Source: Cylindrotheca closterium
Taxonomy: Eukaryota > Bacillariophyta > Bacillariophyceae > Bacillariales > Bacillariaceae
Length of the DNA: 64,000 bases
Assembly (NCBI GenBank): GCA_933822405.4
Contig: CAKOGP040001224.1
Location: 426,417-490,416 of the forward strand
Direction of reading: 5' to 3'
Part shown: in pieces, positions 50,712-61,157 of the stretch
How positions within the stretch are numbered: the stretch's first letter is position 1
Layout of the letters: every line of letters starts with the position of its first letter
Program-made: the position numbers and the translations under genes
Notes under the pieces: model-generated
Told to the model about the DNA's origin: nothing
The model's database searches: none
Seen by the model: only the letters and a program-made list of their open reading frames with translations

Positions 50712-53700
50712 ATGTCCTCACATCCACAACAACAACATGCTCAGTTTGGACACGCAGAATCTTTAGCATTTAGTGCCGCTTCAGCAGTTGTAGATGAGAC
50801 GCGACAAGAATCTGCCAATACTTCACCGTCTCAGTGGGGTAATGACAGTTTTACGAGCAATCAAATAGAGAGCCATGCTCCTCAACACTGGAACCAACAA
50901 TCCTATGATCAGAATCATCATCATCACCATGCATACAACAGCCACAGCGCGAGCAACATATGGTCGAATGATACCGATTCTCTGTACTCTGGTGTGTCAA
51001 CGAATCCAAACAATTCATTCTCGGCGGGGACTACTGCATCACTGGACAGCAGCAGGTGGTATGGGAAAGCAAATGTGATGGAGGCTACTCCGAACAATGA
51101 TTATCTAACTGGATCGATGAATCGAATGCACATATCTTCTGGATACAACAGCAACAACAACTATCATATGCATGCGCAGGAAGCTAGTGATGGCATGACC
51201 ATGTCCATGAACTTGGGACCATCATCAAGTAACAGCATTCCTGGACTCATTGGCGCCAGCTCTGGATCAACGAGTGCTACCAGCTCAAGAACGTGGAACA
51301 ACATGAATAACCCATATTCACATCAGGGTCAGCAAAAGCAACAACAGCAACAACAGCAACAACAACATATGCATTACCAGCATCATATGCAGTACCAGCA
51401 CCAACACGAAGGAGCGCACAATATGCATGAGCCTCAACATAGTATGGTTTCATTACCACCTGGGTTTCTTTCTCCAATATCCACTGCGAACACACATGTG
51501 GAAGAAGATCGACATTTTCAGAAAAGGACACCATCTAAACGGAGGACGAATCGAGGAGGAAGACGGGGATATCAAGATCAGGGTAGTAAGCAGAACTTGA
51601 AGGGAAAACCAAGTTCTCAGCCTCGTGATGATGATACTGCATTCTCTGGTTTTACGCAGGGCGATGCCGATGCAACCGTCTCTTCTAAAGCAAGTTCAGA
51701 GGCGATTCGAATGCTCATGGAACAACCTTCGTCTGTCTCCAGTCAGCATTCAATCTTGAACGCCAACCGGCTGTCCATGGAAAAAGTGGCTGAAGAATCA
51801 TATACGCCCCAACAAGATCCTTCCTTTAAGCGCCCCATCCTACCGGCAATGGAAGACGTGTATGGAATCTCACTCGATCCCACCAACGATGACGACGATG
51901 AGGAAGACTTTGGGGATGACAGAAACTCGGCAGCTTCCAAGAAGCGCGATTGGTTGTTGCGTATGAATCGACGCATGGCAGAAACGGAGGTGGGGACATT
52001 GGATCCCTCCACCATTCCCATTGCCGCGGTGATGAATGCTTGGGCCAAAACCAAATCTGCTCAGGGAGCTACCATGGTGGAGACTTGGCTGAAACGGGCG
52101 CAAGAAGAGTATGTTGCTGGAAATACTAGAATCATGCCAACCACCAAGATGTACACGATGGCTGGTAAGTGGTCTTGTTCGATTGATTGAACACTCATTT
52201 GGTGGTTACGATTGCCATTGATTTATTCTGACCATTCATTCCCATCTCTTTTCAATTTTACTTTAGTCGATGCATGGGCAAAGAGTGGCGAAGGTGTCAG
52301 TGCCGCACAAAGGGCAGAGGAAATACTTCAAGAAATGAATCGGATCTACCAACAAACTGGTCAAGAGAATCTGAAACCAACCACAGGTATTTTCAACGCA
52401 GTAATCAATGCTTGGGCGAGATCAAGAGAAAAGATGGCACCGTCTCGGGCTGAGCAAATATTGCAGTGGATGCATACTTTACACGAAAGCAACCCAACGA
52501 TACAACCTGACAAGTATACCTTCAATACAGGTATGACCTGACTTTGTGATTGATTTCATTGAAGTCATAGTGCCAAATGCCAATGTCTCATCATATCTTT
52601 CTTCTACACCTTTAGTGATCCATGCCTACGCAAAATCTGGAGGAACGGTGGCTGCTACCAAAGCGCAGGAATTGCTGACCACCATGCACTCGATGTACGA
52701 GAATGGCAATCGGCTCGCCAAACCCGACACCATTACGGTACGTATTCCAATGAGCGCTTCTCTTCACAACCAATGATTAGTGGTGACCTTGCTAACATTT
52801 ATTTTGCTTTTCATCCAGTACAATGTCGTCATTAATGCGTGGGCAAAAAGCGGTGGGAAAGGTGCAGAATCCGAAGCTGAGAAGCTTCTAGCCAAAATGC
52901 ATCGTCTGCACGAACAAGGAGACCCTGATGTCAAGCCAAATGTTGTCACGTATGGGGCCGTCATCGACGCGTACGCCAAAAGCGGTGAAGCCGGTGCGGC
53001 ATCGCGAGCAGACACTCTGTTGGCAAATATGATTCAGTTACACCAGGCTGATCCAGTGACGCATGCAGACTTGAGGCCAAACACATATGTTTTTAACACT
53101 GTTATCAACTGCTGGGCGAAGAGCGATGAGCGAGATGCCGCATCCAAGGCAGAAGAAATGCTCGTGGCTATGGGTCGACTCCATGGCTCTGGCATGCCCA
53201 ATTTGAAGCCAGATGCATTTACCTACACAGCTGTCATTGACGCATGGGCCAAGAGTGGATTTCGTGGAGCCGCCTCCAGAGCCGATCAGCTTCTGGACAA
53301 GATGGAAGCGAAATATCTCGCTGGTGACATGGACTTGAAGCCCAACACATTCACTTACAACGCTGTTATCAATGCTCTTGCAAAGAGTGGGGAGGCAGGG
53401 GCCGCTGCCCGTGCCGAGCGAGTTCTTCAAAACATGGTCAACAGACACCGTCATGGAGCAAACAGCGATGTTAAACCTACGACCATCAACTTCAACACTG
53501 TCTTGGATGCTTGGGCAAAGAGCGGCGGAGGTCGACAAGCAGCCGAACGAGCAGAAGAAATTCTCGAATGGATGGATCGTCTGAATAGAGGTGGCAATAA
53601 AGATGTACGCCCAGATACCATCACATTCAATGCTGTTCTCGATGCTTGGGCAAGATCGGGGGATCGAATGGCACCATACAGAGCCGAGCAGATTCTTGAT

Positions 53701-54539
53701 CATATGGATGAACTTTATCGGGCAGGCAACAAAGGGGTGAAGCCTGACACTTACACATACAATACATTAATCAATGCTTGGGCCAAGTGCCCAGATAAGG
53801 GATCTGCTGAGAGAGCCGAACATGTGCTGAGAGTGATGGATCAGCGATTCCGTGATGGGGATAAGGATTTTAAACCAAATACCAGAACTCATACCAGTGT
53901 CATTGACGCTTGGGCAAAATCGGGAGAGAGCGGTGCAGCAGTCAGGGCTGAACAGATTCTAAACAACATGATCGCCAACTATAAGAAGTCTGGTGACAAC
54001 GATGTGAAACCCAATGTACATACTTCTAATGCTGTTTGCAATGTAAGTTTGTCGAGCACATTGTATTTTGAAAATGGGTATCCGAACATTACTAACAACT
54101 CGTGCCTTCGATACCACCACAGGCTTGTGCGTTCACAAAAATAGACGAGGATCGCCCAGAAGCATTGCGGATTGCCTTTCGAGTATTCGAATGGCTATCG
54201 TCACAGCAAGATATGTCGCCAGATGCGTACACCTACACCATCATCCTGTCCGTTTGTTCCAACCTTCTTCCAAAAGACGACACTGCAACACGCTACGCTC
54301 ATGCCAAAGCCTTTTTTGAAAAGTGTTGCAAGGAAGGCTATGTCAATGATTATGTCCTTCGCAAACTTCGGCAGACGGTTACTGAAGAGGAGTACCTGGT
54401 CCTAACCAAGGGGTACAACAGTGGCAACATTCCCCAGGCTTGGGGCCGTAGCGTCGGTCGACATGCGAGAAAGAACAAGAACAACAATCGGGGACGGAAG
54501 AATGGTGGTGGTTGGTCACAAAAGCGCAAAGGAAGATGA
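50712..54539 (+). CDS. Pentatricopeptide repeat protein with long repeat units
   Basis: Five exons (50712-52164, 52267-52530, 52616-52737, 52819-54042, 54123-54539) join in frame to 1159 aa, and several introns fall inside repeats. Residues 1-400 are disordered, rich in Ser, Asn, His and Gln, with a Gln run encoded at 51330-51366. From about 430, at least 13 repeats follow, each ending in 'TYN.VI(D/N)AWAKSG' after 'AERAEEIL..M......V(K)PD'. This is the PPR helix pair, but the period is 43-47 residues instead of the canonical 35, the extra being in the loop around 'GNKDVKPD'. PPR proteins bind organellar RNA base by base. Nothing here proves organelle import, because the N-terminus lacks a clear presequence. 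The C-terminus is Arg/Asn/Lys-rich ('RKNKNNNRGRKNGGG'). Confidence 0.85.
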
Positions 54540-54786
54540 AACCAATTTGATAGACTTTACATATTTAAAACTAATAGATGCTAAGCAATTGTTAATTTGC
54601 TGCTTGATTTGCTTAGTACAATCAACGAAAGTGATTGAGGGTGATACATCACATGATGCTCTTTTATTTTCTATATTTGACACTTATTCGGCCCAAAGCT
54701 GGACCAATTCATCGGTTAAACACATCCTCCTTTCCACATGAGCATACATTATAATTATAAACCAACAATTGGTCCATATGGGCATT
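54540..54786. other. 3' flank of the PPR gene
   Basis: This is an A/T-rich stretch with no gene. Confidence 0.35.
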
Positions 54787-54864
54787 GGTACCTTGGCCGA
54801 GCGGTCTAAGGCGCAACGTTAAGGCCGTTGTCTTCGGGCGTGAGTTCGAATCTCACAGGTATCA
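54787..54864 (+). tRNA. tRNA-Leu(AAG), copy 3
   Basis: This is the third identical 78-nt copy, on the same strand as the others. TTTT follows at 54866-54869. Confidence 0.95.
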
Positions 54865-55178
54865 CTTTTGCTTTTTGTTTGTTTGTTTGCATTCCTCTTC
54901 ACAAGGTCTACAAATGGGTTCCGTTGTTACTGCTTTATTGTGATCTCACTATGTGCATCCCTTTTCACAAGCTCTAGAGATGGGTTCTTTTGTTACTGCT
55001 TTATGTCTGCACAGTAGAGGCTAGACTAGCTACTCAAGATGAGAATTCGACTTATAAAAAATTTAGGGGAGAGAGGAGAGACCCCAAAACCTTTTCGACA
55101 AGAATCGTTGTGGTTTGTGGCACCATCACACGTCCAACACATCCAACAACAGCCCTCCAGCGTATCCGAAGGAATAAT
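54865..55178. other. Upstream region of WDR5
   Basis: These 314 bp include a repeated 'CTTTT/TTCACAAG(G/C)TCTA' block (54898 and 54964). The WDR5 open frame extends upstream to 54990 in frame, but the extra 63 residues lack homology. Confidence 0.4.
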
Positions 55179-56264
55179 ATGAGCTCGCCTTCTAGGAAAC
55201 GTCAACATGAGGACGATGATATGGATGTAGAAGGTGAAACGAAGCATCCTTTTAAATGCCTCCCAATGTATGGTGAACACAAACGAGCGGTGTCCTCTGT
55301 GAAGCTAGCCCCCTCCCGATTGACTAAGGAGCACGCGGCACTGTGTGCCTCGGCCTCTGCCGATGGGAGCGTCAAGATTTGGGATTTGGGGGCTTCGATG
55401 GACGATAAGACTCAGGAGTCACTACTACAACCAGAAACTACACTATTAGGGCACTCGCGGGGAATAAATGAAGTCTGTTGGTCCAACGGCGGTGACCCCT
55501 TTGTGGCCACTGCTAGCGATGATAAAACCTTGCGATTGTGGGATGCGCAAACGGGCGATGCCTTGGTGGAATTCCGGGGACACGATAATTTTGTATTTTG
55601 CTGTGAATTCAACGGACCATCCAATCTGCTCGTTTCGGGGAGTTTTGATGAAACGGTCAAGCTTTGGGATGTCCGAAGTGGCGAATGTGTATGTACCTTG
55701 CCAGCCCATTCGGACCCAGTCACATCCGTTTCCTTCAACAGAGACAGCAGCTGCGTGGTATCGGCAAGTCATGATGGATTGATTCGAGTTTGGGATGTCT
55801 GCACTGGTGAATGTTTAAAGACCATCTTTGCTGCTGGAAACCCTCCCGTCAGTCATGTCACCTATGCGCCCAATGGAAAGTATGTCCTCGCAGGAACATT
55901 GGACAGTGCGATTCGCTTATGGCCCATTGGTGTCAGTGGAAAAGCAAAATGTTCCAAGACGTACTCATCGGCCTTTCACAACAATTCCAAGTATTGCATT
56001 GTGAGCAAATTCATGGTGGCACAACCAAAGCGACGTCAATGCATTGTCACTGGGAGCGAATCGGGTCATGTTGTTTTGTACGATGTCCATACTACTAAAG
56101 TCCACCAGGTCTTGGACAGGGTCCACAAGGACGTTGTCTTGGCGGTCGATGCTCACGACAAGATGGAGCTTTTGGCCAGTGGTGGAATGACAAAAGATCG
56201 AACTGTGAGGTTTTGGGCTCCAGAAGATGAATCAGCCAGCCTGAAGAAGTTGAGAACTGATTAA
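55179..56264 (+). CDS. WDR5: WDR5-like WD40 protein
   Basis: WDR5 is a seven-bladed propeller in histone H3K4 methyltransferase complexes. This single-exon, 361-aa protein follows human WDR5 blade by blade: 'HKRAVSSVKLAP', 'SASADGSVKIWD', 'GHSRGINEVCWS', 'TASDDKTLRLWD', 'GHDNFVFCCEFN', 'VSGSFDETVKLWDVRSGECVCTLPAHSDPV', 'FNRDSSCVVSASHDGLIRVWD', 'NPPVSHVTYAPNGKYVLAGTLDSAIRLW' and 'KYCIVSKF'. The central-channel Arg-binding residues lie in conserved positions (F in 'NYVFCCNFN' equivalent). The ATG at 55179 gives an N-terminus of the usual size, with an acidic, basic-flanked tail (SPSRKRQHEDDDMDVEGE). Insertions around 'MDDKTQESLL' in blade 1 slightly lengthen it. Its upstream neighbour is a tRNA-Leu gene. 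Confidence 0.94.
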   Translation: MSSPSRKRQHEDDDMDVEGETKHPFKCLPMYGEHKRAVSSVKLAPSRLTKEHAALCASASADGSVKIWDLGASMDDKTQESLLQPETTLLGHSRGINEVCWSNGGDPFVATASDDKTLRLWDAQTGDALVEFRGHDNFVFCCEFNGPSNLLVSGSFDETVKLWDVRSGECVCTLPAHSDPVTSVSFNRDSSCVVSASHDGLIRVWDVCTGECLKTIFAAGNPPVSHVTYAPNGKYVLAGTLDSAIRLWPIGVSGKAKCSKTYSSAFHNNSKYCIVSKFMVAQPKRRQCIVTGSESGHVVLYDVHTTKVHQVLDRVHKDVVLAVDAHDKMELLASGGMTKDRTVRFWAPEDESASLKKLRTD

Positions 56265-56745
56265 AACTATTTTAACTGTATTATAGCCAACAAAACAACT
56301 GCAAAATATCATACAGGGGGTAGACTTGTGTTTGGGAATGGGCTCAACTGATTTCATCTTTTATGCCTTATTTTTATGTACCAGTACGAAGAGCTAGTTT
56401 TCAAGAAAGGCGTACAGTAGAACAGATTTATTCAAACTGACCTCGACTGCAGTACCGATAGGCATCATTTCTGGTGGGATTACAACCATCTTCCTACTTT
56501 TAACAACATACAAACGAAGTAATAGAGTTTTGGAAAATACGTGCGCAAGGTTGAATCGAACAACTACGCCGCTAGGCGTCCCAAGGTTTGAAGCCTTGAC
56601 TCACCACCAGGCAAGGTCATGCACACTTTTTTGTTTTCTAGCCAGTCAGTCAAAACACAATGAAGTGAGCCTCCGCACAGAGTGCATCAACGGCCAAAGA
56701 TATGAAAATAGTATACAACAAGTTATCTTCATCCTTTCTTCTACT
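56265..56745. other. Convergent intergenic region
   Basis: These 481 bp separate the WDR5 and eL8 stops (convergent). A frame at 56530-57042 on the plus strand is antisense to eL8. I see no gene. Confidence 0.35.
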
Positions 56746-57540
56746 TTAGGCCTTTCCAAGAGAAGCCATCTTCTTCGCTTCTTCGATAGCAAGTGCCTTG
56801 TCTCTCTTGTCGAGCTTGGCTTGAGTCTTAAGACCCATAATACCTCCTCCCCACTTACGGACCAACTCGGGGTTGTTGTTGTACTTCTCGTTGGCAAGAT
56901 CCTTGAGGAGCTTCAATTGAGCCTCATCGGCCTTTCCAACAGAGGTCAAAGCTACAACAGCGGCAACCTTTTGGTGAACAAGGGCACCAAGACGGGCCTT
57001 ATCCTTAACAATCATGAAAGGAACTTGCATCTTGCGACATAGGGCTGGAAGCCACATGACGAGCTCAATGGGGTCAACGTCGCAAGCAATGAGGACAAGC
57101 TCAGCCTTCTTCTCCTCAACGAGAGTGGTGACGTGCTTGAGTCCAAACTTGACAACATTGGGAGCCTTGGAGGAAGAATCTTCCTTTCCACCGGCCTTGG
57201 CGGCAGCGGCTTCCTTGATGCGTTGCTTCTTGGCAGCAGGGGTCTCGGGACGGTACTTGTTAAAGAGCGAGAACACAGTCATGGCCTCATTCTTGGACAA
57301 AGTCTTGGTGAACTGGTTGATGCAGGGGGGAACCTTCAGACGTTGGTAAAGAACGGCGCGTTGACGTTGGATACGAACATACTTGGGCCACTTGACAAAG
57401 CGGGACAAGTCACGTCCACGAGGGCGGATATCACCACCAACTCCGTAATTACGAGGAGTGGAGGGGAATAGAGGATCAGTGCTCTTGGCAGCGACGACCT
57501 TGGTGTCCTTCTTGCCTCCTTTCTTTCCTTTGGGTGCCAT
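56746..57540 (-). CDS. RPL7A: 60S ribosomal protein eL8 (L7a)
   Basis: This is a single exon of 264 aa. eL8 is a component of the large ribosomal subunit near the exit side and belongs to the L7Ae/L30e/S12e superfamily. The sequence follows the family throughout: a basic tail, 'RDLSRFVKWPKYVRIQRQRAVLYQRLKVPPCINQF' (eukaryote-specific), and the L7Ae domain with 'LKHVTTLVEEKKAELVLIACDVDPIELVMWLPALCRKMQVPFMIVKDKARLGALVHQK' (conserved K-turn-binding helix and strands), then 'RKWGGGIMG' near the C-terminus. The ATG at 57540 is in a clean leader. It lies head to head with eIF3i, with 240 bp between the ATGs, and both are translation genes. Coordinated expression from a shared promoter is possible. 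Confidence 0.96.
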   Translation of the reverse strand: MAPKGKKGGKKDTKVVAAKSTDPLFPSTPRNYGVGGDIRPRGRDLSRFVKWPKYVRIQRQRAVLYQRLKVPPCINQFTKTLSKNEAMTVFSLFNKYRPETPAAKKQRIKEAAAAKAGGKEDSSSKAPNVVKFGLKHVTTLVEEKKAELVLIACDVDPIELVMWLPALCRKMQVPFMIVKDKARLGALVHQKVAAVVALTSVGKADEAQLKLLKDLANEKYNNNPELVRKWGGGIMGLKTQAKLDKRDKALAIEEAKKMASLGKA

Positions 57541-57780
57541 CTTTTCAAAGTTTTAATCGAAATTGTGCTCTTGTTGTAATTGGAAATTGAGGGTCCAACT
57601 CATCTACGCAGGCTGCTACGTAGGTTTCTACATAGCAGACCTCAAAAATAAAATGCGGTAATCAGTAAGTTGGAGGCATCACAATCGGTTGACGGAAGGA
57701 CTAGTCTGAAACCACAACCCGTTGTGGCTGTCCGTGGCTTTGGAAAACGATTTTCAAGGCAAGCAAAAAACAAAGTCACC
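57541..57780. promoter_or_regulatory. Bidirectional promoter region between eL8 and eIF3i
   Basis: The region is 240 bp between two divergent translation genes. A 'CTACGCAGGCTGCTACGTAGGTTTCTACATAG' stretch (57604-57635) contains an inverted repeat, CTACGTAG-like. It is the likely shared promoter; function is inferred from position. Confidence 0.4.
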
Positions 57781-59104
57781 ATGGTGGGTGTATTCTAGTT
57801 GGACATTAGTTTGCTTTGATTTGTTTCCTAAGGCACTCACACTTTATGTCAACATATAGAGACCATACTTGCTACAGGGACACGAGCGACCGATCACGGT
57901 TGTCAAATACAACGCCGATGGCGATTTATTGTTCACAGCCTCCAAGGATCTAATTCCAAGTGTTTGGAGATCCGAAAATGGAGAGCGTCTTGGAACCTTC
58001 CATGGACACAAGGGTACCATTTGGGATTTGGATGTCGACCGATTCAGTAATTTATTATTGACTGCGTCTGCTGATGCGTAAGTGAACAACAAGAACTCGT
58101 TGAAACGAACACTTTGTGATGGAAGAAACTCCAGGTCTCACGCCTTTTGCACACGTTTCCACGCTTGATCCCGAATCAACATATACCCACATATATCAAT
58201 TCCTTTCCTCCTATCGTACAGTACTGTCAAACTTTGGAGCTGCCAAAATGGAGAATGTTTGGAAACCTTTACGCACCGAGGTCCTGTTCGGGGAGTTTGC
58301 TGGGCCGAGGACAATCGAAGATTTGCTACCATTTCGGATCCCTTTGTGGAACACCCTGGCAAAATCATGGTCTGGGACATTGAACAACCAGCTGAACCCA
58401 TTTTGGAGGTTGATTTGCTGAAGGTTGATGGGAAGAGAGTCAATGCAACAAACATTTGGTGGACTTATCTCAATGAACACATTTTTGTCAGTATGGACAA
58501 TGGTGTGATGAGGCTGTACTCGCCCGAGACTGGAAGCCTGGTGAAAGAAATAGTGGCACATGAAAAGAAGGTTAACCGCGTACAATTCAATCGGGACAAG
58601 ACTTTGGCACTGACCAGTTCGGCTGACTTTTCCTCCAAGTTGTTCGATGCTGTCAACTGGAAGCACTTGTATACTTACAAGACGGATCGTCCGGTGAATG
58701 ATGCTGTTATTAGCGAAACAAAGGATCACATTCTATTAGGAGGAGGTCAAGAAGCCATGTCCGTGACAACCACTTCTGGAAAGGTCGGTAAATTCGAAAC
58801 AAGGTTCTTCCATATTGTTTACCAAGAAGAATTTGGAACTGTCAAGGGACATTTCGGTCCCATTAATGCCCTTGCTATCAACCCGAACGGAAGAAATTAT
58901 GCCAGTGGAGCCGAAGATGGATACGTTCGTCTGCATTTTTTTGACAAGTCGTACTTGGATATGCAGGACCCAGTTCCAGAGGCAGATGATGATGAAGATG
59001 CCGAAGAATCAAAAGAAGACAAGGCCCCAGCTCCTGTAGCAGGAAAAGCTGCAGGAAAGCCAGAGCAAGCATTGGAATATGATGAAAGCATAATGGATGC
59101 GTAA
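57781..59104 (+). CDS. EIF3I: Translation initiation factor eIF3 subunit I
   Basis: This WD40 protein is part of the eIF3 complex that recruits the 40S subunit. Exons are 57781-57783 (only the ATG), 57860-58077 and 58222-59104, giving 367 aa. The first intron (76 bp) starts immediately after the ATG. Exon 2 begins '[30 protein letters not shown]', which matches eIF3i exactly where human 'MKPILLQGHERS' begins, so the split start codon is well supported. The second splice gives [20 protein letters not shown], a WD repeat joint. The later '[30 protein letters not shown]' and '[34 protein letters not shown]' are typical of eIF3i. The C-terminal tail is acidic ([13 protein letters not shown]) and longer than in animals. 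Convergent with a GH43-like gene; the stops are 53 bp apart. Confidence 0.95.
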
Positions 59105-59157
59105 GAAAAATAAAAAAGAAATCTCTATGAATACATTCTGTAGGACTACTACGTTGT

Positions 59158-60771
59158 CTATGATTCTATGATTTGCGAAATGGGTCGTCTCTGTGTAAGA
59201 TGGCGCACTGGTTGTACCAAAGTAAACACTCCGTCCTTGTAATGTTCACGAAGTTTGCCATCGAATTGGACACCATTGCTGAGTGCCAGAATCTTCTTTC
59301 CGGATGGACCCCAAACAAGGTGCGGCCGTTCCCTTCGGGCATAGGCATGCTGGGTACCGTCGGTAAAGTTGACAAGATTGTCATAGGCAATCCCAGTGAC
59401 GGTCCAATTCAATGGGTACGAGTCCCAATCAAAGGAGGCTGGCGGAATGGGAGCATAGGCATGCACTCCATAAAAGGGCAAGAACGCATGTGCCAGTGCA
59501 TGGTAGACACCATTTTGCTGCCAAATGTAAGGGTCTTCTACCGAGGCACCATCCCATCCCTTGTGTTGGAGTAGTAGTAGTAGTAGTAGTGGTAGTGACT
59601 TTGGATCTCCATTGATCTTCCAGGTAGTAGGATCAGAGTAGTTGGAGGCATAGACAGTTGTACCTCCTCGGATGAGAGCGACTGCGGATCCATCAGCGTT
59701 GATGGTAAGGTCCGTGTTCCAGTCCCACCCAGTGGAGAGTTGTGGTATTTCAATGGGCGGCGACCATGGCCCAAATGGTGATTGCGCCGTTGACATCATT
59801 TGTTGAAATCTGTGATGTAGATTTTGGGGATTGCCGAGCTGGTAGGGGCATCTGTCAGATATCTCTGGCGTAACGCCGCCTTGGCAGCTCTTGCAGAGAA
59901 CAGCATCTAGGCCTGTGGCATTGTAACGATACGACGAAAAAAGCATGACCCATTCTCCATGAGGACCACGAACGACAGAAGGCTCGTGCGAAAAGGCAGG
60001 AACGACAACCTTGCGTTTCTGAAATGGACCGTGTGGTGAGTTTCCAGTGATATGAACAATACGGCTGTTGGTCTCCCACGCATTAATGCCACAATTGTTT
60101 TGAATTTCGGAGGCAAATCCATGCCACAATTGCGACGTTTCGTCCCATAGAATACCTGCACCCCATGACGAAATATTGGATCCATCATAGTCATCCACTT
60201 GTCGGAAACCAAGTTTGGTCTTGTCCACTTCAAGTAGATCAAGTTCGCCACAGGTCGGTCCTTTCCAGGCCTCCGAGCACTGGCAACGACCATCTGAACG
60301 ACAACGGCCATTGTGACTACAATCGCTATCATCTTGACATGGCCAAAGCAATCGTGACGATGACGCTTTTTCATTGTTCATTTCGGAACGTGGCATCCAG
60401 ATTGGATCCACAAGACAAAGGCATTGGTTTTTCATTGACTTACTTGGGGCAACTTGATACCAGCATGCAGTTCGACAGCGTTTGTAGGGATTCGACGGAT
60501 CGACCCAATCCAAGGCTTCCAAGGAGCAATCGGCCAATGACGTGGATGAATTCAGAGCAATAACCTCAATTCCTCCTTGTACGGTGGACGCAAGAATGCC
60601 AGCTTTTGGCAGATACGCGGAGCATGCATCGATTCCAAGATACTCCTTGACGTCAACCGGTATGGCGCTGACAATGAAAAGATTTGAGACAATCCAGAGA
60701 AAACAAAATGAGAAACTGATTCTGGTGGTGTGAAGAAAGCAATCAACTGATGTCATTCTCGTCGAAAGCAT
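59158..60771 (-). CDS. Secreted GH43-like propeller protein with an EGF-like module
   Basis: This is a single exon of 537 aa from 60771. The N-terminus holds a hydrophobic signal (FCFLWIVSNLFIVSA). A Cys-rich part follows, then an EGF-like module at about 145-175 ('CQDDSDCSHNGRCRSDGRCQCSEAWKGPTCGE', six Cys). The rest resembles five-bladed beta-propellers of the GH43/GH32 superfamily: 'GAGILWDETSQLWHGFASEI', 'NPQNLHHRFQQMMSTAQSPFGPWSP', 'NTDLTINADGSAVALIRGG' and 'VEDPYIWQQNGVYHALAHAF' each mark a blade (the last like the 'DP.i....g.Yh' site). The catalytic role is not proven, since the acidic triad is only partly identifiable. A Leu run (PLLLLLLLQ) comes from a trinucleotide run at 59570-59591. 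An alternative start is the second ATG at 60756. Confidence 0.72.
   Translation of the reverse strand: MLSTRMTSVDCFLHTTRISFSFCFLWIVSNLFIVSAIPVDVKEYLGIDACSAYLPKAGILASTVQGGIEVIALNSSTSLADCSLEALDWVDPSNPYKRCRTACWYQVAPSKSMKNQCLCLVDPIWMPRSEMNNEKASSSRLLWPCQDDSDCSHNGRCRSDGRCQCSEAWKGPTCGELDLLEVDKTKLGFRQVDDYDGSNISSWGAGILWDETSQLWHGFASEIQNNCGINAWETNSRIVHITGNSPHGPFQKRKVVVPAFSHEPSVVRGPHGEWVMLFSSYRYNATGLDAVLCKSCQGGVTPEISDRCPYQLGNPQNLHHRFQQMMSTAQSPFGPWSPPIEIPQLSTGWDWNTDLTINADGSAVALIRGGTTVYASNYSDPTTWKINGDPKSLPLLLLLLLQHKGWDGASVEDPYIWQQNGVYHALAHAFLPFYGVHAYAPIPPASFDWDSYPLNWTVTGIAYDNLVNFTDGTQHAYARRERPHLVWGPSGKKILALSNGVQFDGKLREHYKDGVFTLVQPVRHLTQRRPISQIIES
59570..59591 (+). repeat. TAG trinucleotide microsatellite in coding sequence
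   Basis: Consecutive TAG units (one variant TGG) encode Leu on the minus strand in the GH43-like gene. Confidence 0.8.
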
Positions 60772-61157
60772 CCATCAATCGCTGTTTTTGAACCCAAACA
60801 TGTACCAAGATATGTTTTACTAGTCTTTTTATCCGATAGTAAGGAGGTATCTTGGTGCCTCTTGTCGATGGCCGTTGAAATTTAAAGTTCGTTGCAAACG
60901 ACAATAATATTCGTATCGTGTGTCGCTCGTCGATGATGCGATTGTTCGCGAACGATGACGCCCCGACTCTTCGCATCCTATCACGTGCACATTCACCCAG
61001 TGGTGTCAAAACGCGCATGAAAAAACACGAACTCCAACACGTACAATCTTGGTAGTCGCCGCTGTACAAAACGTCACCAGATGCTTGACATCACGAGAAC
61101 TGCAAAATCGATTCTATTTTGGCATAAAAGAACAATTATCCAAAACAAACTACAAAG
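60772..61157. promoter_or_regulatory. Divergent intergenic region of GH43-like gene and PEPCK
   Basis: These 386 bp hold both promoters. TGACGC (60956-60961) and ACGTCA (61071-61076) resemble CO2/cAMP-responsive elements of diatom carbon genes, but the number is near chance. Confidence 0.3.
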
